The position numbers were made by a program, and so were the translations under genes. Shown in pieces: positions 41,101-51,250 of a DNA stretch of 64,000 bases (position 1 is the stretch's first letter; each line of letters opens with the position of its first letter). The stretch covers positions 2,234,501-2,298,500 of the forward strand of contig NC_091874.1 of the NCBI RefSeq assembly GCF_019399895.1, written 5' to 3'. The notes under the pieces were generated by a model. The model did no database searches, had not been told where the DNA came from, and saw only the letters and a program-made list of their open reading frames with translations. The stretch is from Cardiocondyla obscurior (taxonomy: Eukaryota; Arthropoda; Insecta; Hymenoptera; Formicidae).

Positions 41101-42264
41101 CAGCGCTGTCGCTCACTAATTAAATATTCAAACAAATAATTTCCAAGTGCCTTCGATACTTGAGATGAACGGCATTCGGTATTTATTTCGCGGTATTGAA
41201 TTGATTTTTATAAGGGTAGCCGAGCCGCAGGTATTGCGTCGCGGTTGCTCGTCCGTTTCCGTTCTGATTACAATTGCGTGCAAAAGCCATGCGATGGCTA
41301 ATTGTGACTTCACGTCGAACAAATTAATATGACAGAGTCGTTGGAGCAGAAAATCCTTCAACGCTGAGTCAATCTATTAATCTACGCTGCTTAGTTATAA
41401 TTTTTATATTCACTTACATATGCAGCAGACGGCGAGTATCCTGACGGGCTCGTCGGGCGGCGTGCAGTCCGGGAAAAGCGGCTTGAGGACGTAGACGCTG
41501 AAAGTTAGAGCCACGATGGCCTGGCTGCAAGGGCGCACTATCATACATTCGACCCAGAGTCTGATGAATGCTAAGAAGGGCCCGAAGGTCTCCATAATAT
41601 ACGCATAGTCCGCCCCGGATTTCTTAATCATGCAGCCAAGCTCGGCGTAGCAGTAAGCCCCTATCTGTGACAAAAAAAACATAAGGATTTCATTCGCTAA
41701 ATGTCCAATTAGTCGCACTAGTTAATAGTCTAGTCTAATACTAAAATTAATAAAAATTATTAATTTTGATATTAAAATACTCAACTACAATGCTTTTAAG
41801 ACTCAAAGTGTTTGATATTTATTAGATAGTATTAATTTCTTAATTTTTTTTTTAAGTAACATATCGTAATTTAATCGAATAAATTCTATTTGCGAATGCA
41901 AGACGTTTGTAGCTATTGTAATTATGTTAATGTGTTCAGCGTTCAGATGGGAATTAATTAAAGAAAAATGGAGCGATAAAACAAGCTCGCTTTTCAGTAA
42001 AAAAGAGGAGAATGGATTTACCATGGAATAAATCCCAGATGCCGTCCAAACAAGAAGACTCGCATTCACACTTCCAGTGTACTTGAGCACGCCCGTAGGG
42101 CTGACAAAAATACCGGAACCGATGATGGAACCAACGATGACGGTAACACCGTTGAGAAGTGACATTTTCGCTTCCAGCTTGATCTCGTCGGTGGCCTTTT
42201 CGCTGGTAGGAACTGGATCGTAAGGTCCCTTCTCGCCATCTTTGATGCTCTCCGACTTCGACAT
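32164..42264 (-). CDS. L-type amino acid transporter light chain (SLC7 LAT1/minidiscs-like), 10 coding exons
   Basis: Heterodimeric amino acid exchanger of the plasma membrane; family members carry large neutral amino acids and pair with a 4F2hc/CD98-type heavy chain. Exons in transcript order: 42264-42022, 41664-41418, 36641-36516, 34948-34810, 34669-34546, 34300-34100, 33462-33388, 32895-32736, 32659-32567, 32240-32164. All have GT-AG borders and consistent phases and give 494 residues, the usual length (human LAT1 has 507). The signature GSIIGSGIFVSP lies at 45-56 in TM1, with IGAYCYAELG (82-91) in the next exon. Cys148 in LFPDCTPP sits where the family's disulfide cysteine to the heavy chain lies. 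NCWDVKWATRVQDIFTYAKL and NGWNYLNFIIEELKDPVR are family hallmarks, and the tail is a short hydrophilic end. The ATG at 42264 is preceded by an acceptor at 42270, so there is at least one upstream 5' UTR exon. It could be the orthologue of minidiscs, JhI-21 or a paralogue; I cannot decide. Confidence 0.93.
33265..33367. mobile_element. Palindromic element, family B, short copy
   Basis: CCTTCTGAAAATTCCTAAAT at the left mirrors GGCAGTGTTAATTTGAGAAT at the right. The centre ATTCAATATTTAAAATAAGT is shared with the copies at 42300 and 43188. It lies in an intron of the transporter gene, just downstream of the exon at 33388-33462 in genomic order. Confidence 0.55.
33855..33937. mobile_element. Family A element, right-half fragment
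   Basis: ATATTTATCATTAGAAATAT, then TATAAAATTATAATTGGGCT and the end TTTTCTTTCAGTGTA match the right arm of family A copies. No left arm is seen. It lies in an intron of the transporter gene. Confidence 0.6.
36642..41417 (-). other. Large intron of the transporter gene
   Basis: This 4.8-kb intron separates the exon ending in VCCIC from the one beginning ILAFINCW. It contains a CpG-rich block at about 37200-37650, AT-rich DNA and a family B element (41035-41221). No exon or independent gene is recognised. A 122-codon + strand frame at 38779-39147 resembles nothing known. Confidence 0.6.
41035..41221. mobile_element. Palindromic element, family B
   Basis: The left end CCCCTATCGAAATCTCAAAA, then TTAATACCGCC and CACTGAAAATTAATAGC, mirrors the right end TTATTTCGCGGTATTGAATT, then GATTTTTATAAGGGTAGC. 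The ends correspond to the CTCTTATAAAAATT / AATTTTTATAAGGGCTCTC ends of the copy at 47124. Confidence 0.55.
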
Positions 42265-42299
42265 TTTTTCTGAAACAGCAGACCGCGTTCTTTCAAACC

Positions 42300-42448
42300 C
42301 TCCCTTACAGAAATTTCCCAATTAACGCTGCCAAATAATTGCTAAAAATTAATTAATTTAAATATCAAAACCATCGCCTATATTTTAAAACTTAAAATAA
42401 GTGAGTTTTATTATTTGGGAGTATTAATTTGAAAATTTCTATAAAAAT
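42300..42448. mobile_element. Palindromic element, family B
   Basis: CCTTACAGAAATTTCCCAAT, then TAACGCTGCCAAATAATTGC mirrors TTATTTGGGAGTATTAATTT, then GAAAATTTCTATAAA. The centre carries AATATCAAAACCAT...ACTTAAAATAAGTGAG. It lies immediately upstream of the first coding exon of the transporter, so it may sit in its 5' UTR intron or promoter. Confidence 0.6.
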
Positions 42449-43187
42449 TATTCATCAAATGATTATGTTTAATTCTTTCATTAATATTTTTCTATTCTTA
42501 TGTGTGAGTTGAGACGAGTGAACTAACCGGCGTCGCGGAAAAGTAGCAACAGTCGGGCAACAACGAAATCTCTTTTTCAAACAGGAATTCGTCCGATTCA
42601 TTTTCGACCAAAATAACCCAACCATGAGGTGTAAAATTTATGATAATTTATGTTTATTGCGCGCGTTTTCGTTTCTACTCAACAGAATACAGTATCGCCG
42701 CTCGATTTTTCAGTCAGCAGTCTCTTCTTAAAGAGATCGTGCAGATAAAAATGTCGCAATTTGTTTGGGTATACATCGTATAACGTCTTACGTAACGAGT
42801 TGACAACCCCTCTGGTCCGATTATTCAACCACTGCAACAATAAATCGATGACCGCAAACGTACATCCCGTCACGCGAAACTCATAAACCACTTGTAGAAT
42901 GGTTTCTTTTTCCACGAACGGGTTTTTTTTTTTTTTTTTTTTCTTTAATTCTCTACTCTCTGGAGTTCTCCACGCTCTCAAGGTTTATTTCGAAAGTGTA
43001 TCGTGTCTTCTCGAAAGAAGGGATTTCCTTCTACGGCAATAGAAACTCTTTCGTTTTTCCTGTTTACAAGGCGGACCGACGGTTTCATTTCGTTACTATT
43101 TGCATTCCCCGCGGAGAAGATAACGCAACGTTATCTCTGTCATAAAAGCCAAAATAAACCGTAAAAATCCATCTTCCGCTTTTTTTC
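42449..43187. other. Upstream flank of the transporter gene
   Basis: This presumably holds the promoter and first untranslated exon of the - strand transporter, since its coding exon starts just after a splice acceptor. No core promoter element can be picked with confidence. An A/T run lies at 42925-42942. No gene is recognised. Confidence 0.3.
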
Positions 43188-43444
43188 CTCATAAAAATTT
43201 CCGAATTAATACTGACAAGTAAATACTGGAAGTAACTTATTTCGAGTACTAAAAGCATTGCTGTTCAATGTTTTAATATTTAAGATAAATAATTTCCAGT
43301 GAACTTAATACTCGAAATAAATAAACTTCAATCCTTTTAGTACTCAAAATAAATAATTTTCAGCACTTTTAATACTCAAAATAAGTAATGTTTAATATTT
43401 GTTTTACCAGTATCAAATCGAGAATTTCTATTAGGGTTCTCTCA
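43188..43444. mobile_element. Palindromic element, family B, long copy with internal repeats
   Basis: The left end ATAAAAATTTCCGAATTAAT, then ACTGACAAGTAAATACTGGA mirrors the right end ATATTTGTTTTACCAGTATC, then GAGAATTTCTATTAGGGTTC. The middle contains several repeats of a unit like TTTTAGTACTCAAAATAAAT followed by AATTTTCAG (near 43284-43330, 43330-43365 and 43362-43395), which makes it longer than other copies. Confidence 0.65.
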
Positions 43445-43934
43445 TCGGCTCTAAGTAACGGAACGGAACACGAGCGCGTATATAAATCGCAATGCCGCGT
43501 TCGTTTCATGGTCGAAGTTCTCTCCCGAAGAACTTCTTCCTGAATAATGCATTCGACAATCGCGCGAAGCGAGACGACCGAGAACGTGATTTCTCGTAAC
43601 GAACGGCCGTCAATTTATCTCGAGGAAAAATCAACGAAATTTCCGCGCGGTTGAAGAAGCTGGCTTTTCCTCTAGTCATTTGAAAAAAAAACCCGCGATT
43701 TCATAACACGCGACAGGCAACAGGTCCATTTCGCTCTGTGAAGTATAATAATTCGTCCTGCTACTCTTTCGTAGCGTGAACAACGAAACTTTTCAGACGT
43801 TAAATTCACATTTCGATCGCCTCAATATCGACATTAATAGAAAAAATTGTTGCACTTTGCAAGAATGAAACTTTGCGATCTTGTTTCACGCCAAGTGAGA
43901 GTCAACGTCGGCTGTTAAGTCGGCGATTTTCAGG

Positions 43935-44067
43935 TTTGATTTAATTTTAATATTAAATTAATATGTCCAGGCAAAGACGGTCTTCGCGATTTTCGAGATC
44001 GAGGACGATCTGGAGGAAGTACCGTCTTTGTCTGGACATACTAATTAAATATTACAATTAAATCGAA
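43935..44067. ncRNA. Long inverted repeat / hairpin, candidate small-RNA precursor
   Basis: The 47-bp arm 43935-43981 is matched by the reverse complement of 44021-44067 with five differences; two of these can be G-U pairs. The spacer is 39 bp. The inner 20 bp is the strongest part: ATGTCCAGGCAAAGACGGT opposite ACCGTCTTTGTCTGGACAT. The outer parts are AT-rich. The inner loop side adds CTTC/GAAG pairing. It resembles neither palindromic family A nor B. It could be a microRNA-type hairpin, a source of small interfering RNA, or a one-off foldback element. The transcribed strand is unknown. Confidence 0.5.
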
Positions 44068-44456
44068 CGAGAGTAAGGAATAGATAGCCGCGGGGGGGGG
44101 TCAGGGGGAGGCGGCAGGGACGGGGTGAGAGCGAGCGCGAGCATACGTACCGCGCGATAAGTATATTTCCCCACTACTCCCACTCTCGCTTTGTCCTTTT
44201 CCAGCAGTCGCGCGAAGCACACGTACATACTACGCAACGACCGCGTGTTCGGCCAAATTTGCGTTCAACGAAAACCTCGCGATACGAGAACTATCTTCTT
44301 TCCATTCTCCGTGTGAGGAGAGCACGTGTGATTACGTTTCCTTTCCTCAAAGTAAGTTATATCCTTACGCGTACATCTCTGCGAAATGATCTTTTTGTTT
44401 CAGAAGTGTTGCGTGGACTCGTGTAATTTTAATTAATTATCCAGGCTTGTTTGCAG

Positions 44457-45135
44457 GTAACCGGTGCGAGGACGAGGGTCAAACGGTCTAAGAGGAAGCT
44501 GGTTAACTCTGACAGGAGGTCTGAGAGGAGGAGGAGGCCTCGGAAAGGCATCGTGCATCAACGGAGCAACCCCAGATGTAAGAAAAATTTTATTTTTTAT
44601 TATTAATTTGATATAACGTTTAGAAGCGCGTGCATTCTTTTGTAAAAATTAAATAGCATCTCTACAATTGAATTTTTTTTTTGTTACAGATCGACGCAGC
44701 CTGCATCCACCGTCGTCTACAAAAGTGTCGTCACCGCCGATTAATAATTATACGAACCGCAGCCGGTTCGTCGGTCGTTCCGCGAGTTCCGCTGAGTATT
44801 CGGGCGTAGTTTTTTAGTAGGGCTTTATTCTAAACGCGAGTGCCGACAGGAACGCGTCGATAATTTACGCGATTATAAAATCACGGTCGGGGTGTTCGCG
44901 AGTGACTTGTGCGCGGAAGGATGACTCGACACGTCCCATCTGAGAGGAGGAGCAGGCCCGGGACGGGCATCCTGCATCAGCGGAGCAACTTTTAAGTAAG
45001 TATAAATTAAAAAAAAAAAAACAAATCTTTTTTTTATTAATCTTATTATTTAACTAACATGTCTATATTATTTTCTTTTTTATGTTACAGTCACCGGCAG
45101 AACTTTCAACTCCGCTGAAGCTCATGCAGATTGGT
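44457..45135 (+). ncRNA. Probable spliced transcript with a duplicated exon-like unit
   Basis: Splice-like signals on the + strand outline exons. TTTGCAG precedes 44457, which runs to a GTAAG donor at 44577. A T-rich tract and TTACAG at about 44690 open a second block, which reaches a GTAAGT donor at 44996. Another T-rich tract and TTACAG lead to a short block ending at a GTAAGT near 45134. The 54-bp unit 44520-44573 recurs at 44939-44992 with about seven differences, and both copies are followed by a donor. Both copies keep an open frame, SERRRRPRKGIVHQRSN and SERRSRPGTGILHQRSN. The second can start at an ATG at 44921 and stops at 44993-44995 after 24 codons. No protein family is recognised, so a non-coding RNA or a small Arg-rich peptide are both possible. 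Confidence 0.35.
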
Positions 45136-45139
45136 AAGT

Positions 45140-47123
45140 CGCATGATTTTTTTTCTTTTTCGTAGTTTGCAATTGGGGTCTTTGAAAAAATAGCGCGCAC
45201 GTAGCGCGCACTTGGTTTCTTCTAGTATAATTAAAAATTGTAATTGTGTCCCATAAAAAAAAAAAAAACAAAGCTGAAATATTAGTTGCTTTATTAATAA
45301 ACGCGCTCGTGTTTCTTCTAGCAAACCACAATGATTTCCGTTTTGTTCTTATTATTAGTAATGTAATTTTCATCGTCACATTATGCTCTAAACACAATAA
45401 AAAAAAAGAAAATTAATATAATTAAATATTGATATATTGCATATAACAATTATTTTTTTCTAATTTTTAAACAAGAAGAAAATAAAATAATACATAAAAC
45501 AATCTTTTCTTTTCGTTTTTTTTTCTTTTTTTTTATTCGTGCTGTTTGTTAATTTACTTATTATCTGCAATGCTTTTTTTTTTATTTTAATTTCAATTTT
45601 ACTCACTTTCTCACGAGTTTATAAGTTTATAACCCTTCACTGCGTTAAAGAAAAAATTGGATATTATTCACGACTTTTGCACATAGTTCTGTGGTTTATT
45701 TGCGCGTTTTTCTCAACGCTACACGCTCTACTGACCGAGATCGACGTCGCGAGCGCGATCGCGATACTAGCAAGGAAAAGCGCGTTTTGGAGAACGCGTA
45801 ATCGCGCGCGCGGTCGAAATTAATTAGGATTCTGCGTCGTTATCGGGCCAGATCGTGTCAACCAATCGTAGACGCGATCGTCGGCACACACCTTTGCTGT
45901 TCACCCGACAAACCTGCTTCAGCAAGGAAACCTGTTTCCTAGTGCAACATACTCACTCGCACGCTCGTTAATCGTGCTCATTAGTATGAAACGCAAACAA
46001 AACTTGCATTATTGACTATTTTAGCAATTGTCTAGTTCGCCGATAGGTGGGCGAGTCTGCAGTCTCACTGTCAATGTCGTTTCGTTACATCGACTTTATC
46101 AGTTCGTCGGTCCCCTGACTTTTTCCAGGCTTCTAAAATCGCCGCGAATGCAAAAATCCGTCAAACGTTAACTATATTTCATTAAAGATAATAAAGTAGA
46201 TTTTGTTTTTTTGCAAAATAATCGTGGAAATAATTTACAAATACGAAAATAGCCTCGAAGAATAAATCTCAATTGTTATTCGAAGGTACGTTTTGTCGCG
46301 GAGCGAAAACTAGAACGACTAGAATTTTTACGACAGAAAAATAAGCGAGATTCGTTGAAGATGATAAAAACGGTCGAGAGAAGAATTGCGAGGCTTCCTT
46401 TTCCATGGATATCCAATAAAACAAATCCCAAGCGGTTCTTCACACTTTGTGTTCGCTGGAGCGTGCTTGGACTTGCTTAGAGGGTTCCCTACTTTTCAAA
46501 GAAGCGTTCACCGCGGAAAGTTGCTTTGCGACTGTTACAAAAATCGCGAATCTATTCTGTTAATTTAAGTCGAATCTGGGAGCATGTGCCAATTAAATTC
46601 GTAAGTTTCACAACAGTTGCGGAGCAGCTTCTTCTGCTAAACGCAACCGTGCCTCCTGCAAACATTTTTCTTTCCCCGTGTTTTTCTTTCCTTTTATTAA
46701 TATTAATAAATTTGTAAGACAGTAATACTTCGTCGAACGATATTCGGTCGGAATGCGGAATGAATGTTAATGTCTCTCCGGCCCTAATCAGCTCCGTCGA
46801 TCAGTCGTTAAAATACTTCTTTATTTCTATGCTTTTGTGTCGCCTCGCATCTCACCGTGACATGATACTCGCTGTCCCGCATCGAGTATCACGTAGCCAC
46901 GTGTTGTAATCCAAACTCGTGGTGCATTCCGTGTGCTCTATATTTTTTTTCTCCGGAGAGAAAGATTTCTGCAGAAATGTAGGAAGTGAACGCGAGAACC
47001 AAGACTAGGAAACACGTCGCGATGATGAAAAACAACTATACGGACTACACGATGAAGCATTCTTCAATGCTTGCCCCTCCAAAAAAAAAAAAAAGAAAAA
47101 GAAAGACGATTCGCTGGATAGAA
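45140..47123. other. Gene-free AT-rich stretch
   Basis: No exon is recognised. T-runs lie near 45159, 45518-45536 and 45575-45590. Short frames on both strands lack family resemblance. Confidence 0.4.
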
Positions 47124-47306
47124 TGCTCTCTTATAAAAATTCCCAAATAAATACTGAAAATACTTACTTTGGATATTAAAAATCTCGTTGTTTTATATTA
47201 TAATAATAAAGAAAAAAAAAATATTTTTCAGTGCCTTTAATATTTCGGAATAATTTTCAGTGCTTATTTCGCGCTTTAATTTGGTAATTTTTATAAGGGC
47301 TCTCGC
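47124..47306. mobile_element. Palindromic element, family B, best-preserved ends
   Basis: The left end CTCTTATAAAAATTCCCAAA, then TAAATACTGAAAATACTTAC mirrors the right end TTCAGTGCTTATTTCGCGCT, then TTAATTTGGTAATTTTTATA and AGGGCTCTC. The centre has TATTAAAAATCTCG and TTTAATATTTCGGAATAATT. Its outermost inverted ends (GCTCTCTTATAAAAATT / AATTTTTATAAGGGCTCTC) define the family termini. Confidence 0.7.
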
Positions 47307-50299
47307 ATGTCGTAATTTTAATACCGTGATTTGCCATGAGATTCTACCGTTGTGCCTCGCGCCTCGCAGATCCCCTTGATCCAAAGCCGTAATGTGTCAG
47401 GCCGGCACTCGTACTGCTTCAGCTGTTCGAGAAATACCCACACGCGACACGCGTGCAAAATCGCGTGTACGTACACTTGCTCGCCGGCTCTTCTTGTCCC
47501 GTTTCACGTCGGTGTGAATCTACGCGCGCGCGTGTCGCGTACGTGAAAGAACGTTCGAAAACGGCTTTGTCCAAGCCTTGGGTATTATCTAGGACCCTTG
47601 TTCCAATACCGGTTCCTCTCTCAAATGTTCGCTACTTTCGGCCAGACATCCCGCCCGTGTTCCACGAAGAAATAATTTTTTTTTCCTACGCCTTTCGTCA
47701 AGCTAACGGACTTTTGCGTGCAATTTGAGTATTATTGTTATTGCCATCTCGTAGCTACCTCTCGACCGTTTTTCCTCTGAATTTGAATGCGATCTATTTT
47801 CAATAAAATTATCAGTGAAATAAATTACCGTTGTAAAATTTAAAAGATTATTCCGAGATACATAAAAATAACGTTCGTCATTATTATACACATGATTTTT
47901 ATTTAAAAAAAATCTATTTTATAATCTTGTAATTTAAATAACGGATGCGCGTAATTTTTTCAGCCAATCTAGAACGTCGGTATTGCTCTACTTTTTTGCA
48001 GTGTTTTCCTTTTATTTTATTTAAAAAAATTTGTATTATTTTTTTCTTTTTTCTCAACGCGCTATTAATAAATCGTCTCGGTTCGCGGTTTGGACATATG
48101 CTGAGTAAGGTCACGGCGTACCATAACATCCATGGGCTGAAAGTCTGAGCGAATATTGCATCATGGTTTTCTATCGATCCGAAACCGTCTACCGGCGTGC
48201 CGACCCGAACTGTAGTTAAACGTATGTGAGCAAAGAGTTGGGGTCATCGATTACTTTCCATGAAAAATAACAACGCGTCTTTTGCGACGCGAGAATGACA
48301 AATCGTTTCCTGTTAATTCATATTTTAGTTTTGCGTTAAGAGCCCAAAATAGCATAACCGGCGCGCGATCGATACGTCAACATTTAAACGCGTCTACCGC
48401 GAATAGAAGAAGCCTCCTATCATTAAATGCACTGAACTTTAACAAAAATTTTCGTAAACCGAGAAGAAAACGATTTGAAGACATTTCCACCTTTTTTAAT
48501 TTAGAAAAAAAATATAAAGTCGAGCTCGTGGACTCGAAGGAAATACTTTTAGAACTTTACTTTGTTGTCGTGCGCATAAAACTTTTGTTCAAAACGATTG
48601 CAATTATTGCGAGACATTTTCACGTTATCTTCGAAAATTAATTATTATTCAAAGATACGTAAATGGATCTTTCCCATTAAGTTCTTTATAGATTATTGTC
48701 TTCCTGATGCGAGGATTTATTTCAACCTGTCTCGATACAAAAGGCAAGATTGTCATGGAAAAATATTCGGTGCTGCCTAGCATTGCGTAACATTATGCAT
48801 AAAGGTGACGCAATCAGGACTTTCAAAATTAAGACTCTCGATGTCTCGTTAATAATAAATACATAAATTAACATTTTATATATATCACGAAAATTAAATT
48901 TCCATACTTAAAAAAAAAAAAAAAATTTTCTCGCGACGAAGTGCGTTATCTGCCTAAATGTATCTAAATTGCGGCATTACGGCGAACGTCGTAATTACGC
49001 GAAGAAGGAACAGTTTCCGGATGACACTCGGCGAAGATTTCGCGTCACGTGTGGCGTGGGCCGCGATCGTCATTGAGAAAATTACGCGCGCGAGGTATGG
49101 ACGAGTCGCCGGTCCCGTTCGCGCGATTTAATAAGTCGTATTATGCAACGAATTTCCGACTCGTTTATCGCGCGTGCCTTCGAATGCCCTCGAGTGCCCT
49201 CGAGCCGCGCACTCTTTCGAGAGTGTCGACGTCGACCGGTGGCGAAAGGGCCGCCAGTTGATAACGACAGCAGCGGCGCTAGATATAAAAGGGATTGAGA
49301 GAGAGAAAGAGAGGAAGAGCGTCGAACGACGGGAAAATCAATAGACCACGTGGGTCGCAGACCGGGTTTTTCGAGTCCAATTTTCGCCCCTACGTCGCGA
49401 GATAATGATTTAATAGGTGAATCGACCGGATAGAAACGCGCGTTATCTACCTTCCTTTCTGGGAACGATATCGATAACAAATCTGGTAGTTGCAGGCTGA
49501 TACGAGCACTCGGAAAAAAAAATAAGAACCCAAATTGTCGTAGAAGTAATTCATACTCTCGTCAAATAATATCAATGTCTTTTAGTAGAAAAAAAAAAGA
49601 AAAAAAATAACAGTTTGTGTCTATATTAATTTTATTTCAGTTCGTATTTGAATTCAATTTTGAAGTATGGCCCTTCTCGAATTTAAGATTCATTTCCTGG
49701 TGAAATTTAGCTTGCAAATTTGATTTAAAGGAGATAATTGTCTTTCACCTTCGTAATTAAATCTTTTGTTTCGTCATTTTGAATGTAATCGTTAAGAAAA
49801 TCTGATTCGAGCACGGGAAAGGATCAAAAAACGATATGTAATATTTTATATCATTATTACAGCCTGTTGTTATTACTAAGTTCACTATTTATAAGACGCG
49901 ATCGATATCAAGATACTGCGTATTTAGCACGTGCTCGAATCAGTTAGCAAAAGTGCATCATCTTAATCGCGAGATAACAAATTACCTTCCGAAATATATT
50001 AGCGCCAGAGCTGCAGCGTCTTTTATTATTTTATTAGTTATTATTTTCCTACTTTTTAATTTCACATTTCCCACCGCAAACAATTTTCAAGCAACATTTT
50101 CTAAAACAATCGTCAAGGTACTTCGCAATTAAAAAAAAAAAAAAAAAAAAAATAAGATTCTGTTTTAGAAAATAAAATTAAAAAATAAAAAAAAACAATA
50201 AGACGAAATTAATTCTCCTTGTAGTTCGACTTAAAATTACAAAATTGGTGACTCAATTGAAATAAATGTCCGCGACAAAAGGCGATTCCCTTTCAGGCG
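47307..50299. other. Gene-free stretch
   Basis: No coding exon is recognised. A-runs lie near 48909-48924, 49589-49609 and 50130-50153. A CpG-rich patch at about 49020-49260 produces overlapping frames on both strands without resemblance to proteins. Confidence 0.4.
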
Positions 50300-51250
50300 A
50301 TTAAACAATAAGGCCGCGAGGTATCGGCGCAAATTGTGGCTCGCCTATGCCCACGGGAAGTTACAAAGGGTTCGTTCGCGTGACCCGGTGAATTTCACCC
50401 TCGGTGGCAGCCACCTTCCGAGGGGCGGCCATGCTGCGCGCAGCGCGAGGTTGCGAGGGCGCCAGAGACCGTCGCTGTGGCGCGTTCCCACGGTGTCCCG
50501 GAAGCGTCACGGGTTTACGTCGTGTGCCCCGTCGCCCGGGCGACGTCTACCCGCGTTGCCGCGGTATTCCGCGAGACTTTTCATTCAACATATCGCGGGC
50601 GAAGAGCGCGCGGCGCTCGCGACGTCCCTCTTCATTCGTCTCGCGCGGCCGTCGCCTCCTCGACGCAGCATCCCGCGGCGATCGCCCGGGCTCGGGGTTG
50701 GCCGCGAAATGAAACGAGGGGGAAAACTGGGCTTCGTAGCCATAGCGGAGATCGATCTCGGGGGGTTCGCGGACGCCGGCCATCGCGTGAATCTTACCTC
50801 CGGGTACGGTTACACTGTCCTTCTCCACCTTCTCCCTGCGCCGGCTTTCCTTCCGGGGTTCTCGTGTGGAAACTTCACCACGCGCACCGTTCGCGGTCGT
50901 CGGTACTCGACGTGCTCGTCGTCGCCCCTCGCGCGACTTCACCCGCTTCGCTACCTTCACCAGCGAGCGCGGAAACGGCGCGTGTTGCTCGCGCGCGATG
51001 TGCTGGTCGGGCTCTGAATGATCACCGCTCGGCTCCGATCTGCGGAGCCTCCGCTTCGCGCCGGGCACGCGCGCGCGCACGCGTTTCTCTAGGGACAACC
51101 GCGCCACCGTAAGCGAACCACCCCTCCCCCGCGAATACGCGGCGTATCGAGCGGTCTATCGGCGCGCCTTTCCAACTTCGAGGGGCAAATACGGGAAAAC
51201 GAACGAGCGTAGGCGGCGGGATTAATCGCGCTGGTGAAATGGAAAACTGG
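50300..51250. promoter_or_regulatory. CpG-dense island-like block
   Basis: This 0.95-kb block is far richer in G+C and CpG than its surroundings. Because stops are rare in such DNA, frames of 227 and 211 codons on + and 186 codons on - overlap one another. All are rich in Arg, Ala, Ser and Pro and resemble no family, so I do not call a gene. It could be a promoter region of an unrecognised transcript. Confidence 0.35.

Noticed and set aside
50334..51017. 227-codon + strand frame
   Set aside because: One of several overlapping frames in the CpG-dense block; composition follows the base bias.
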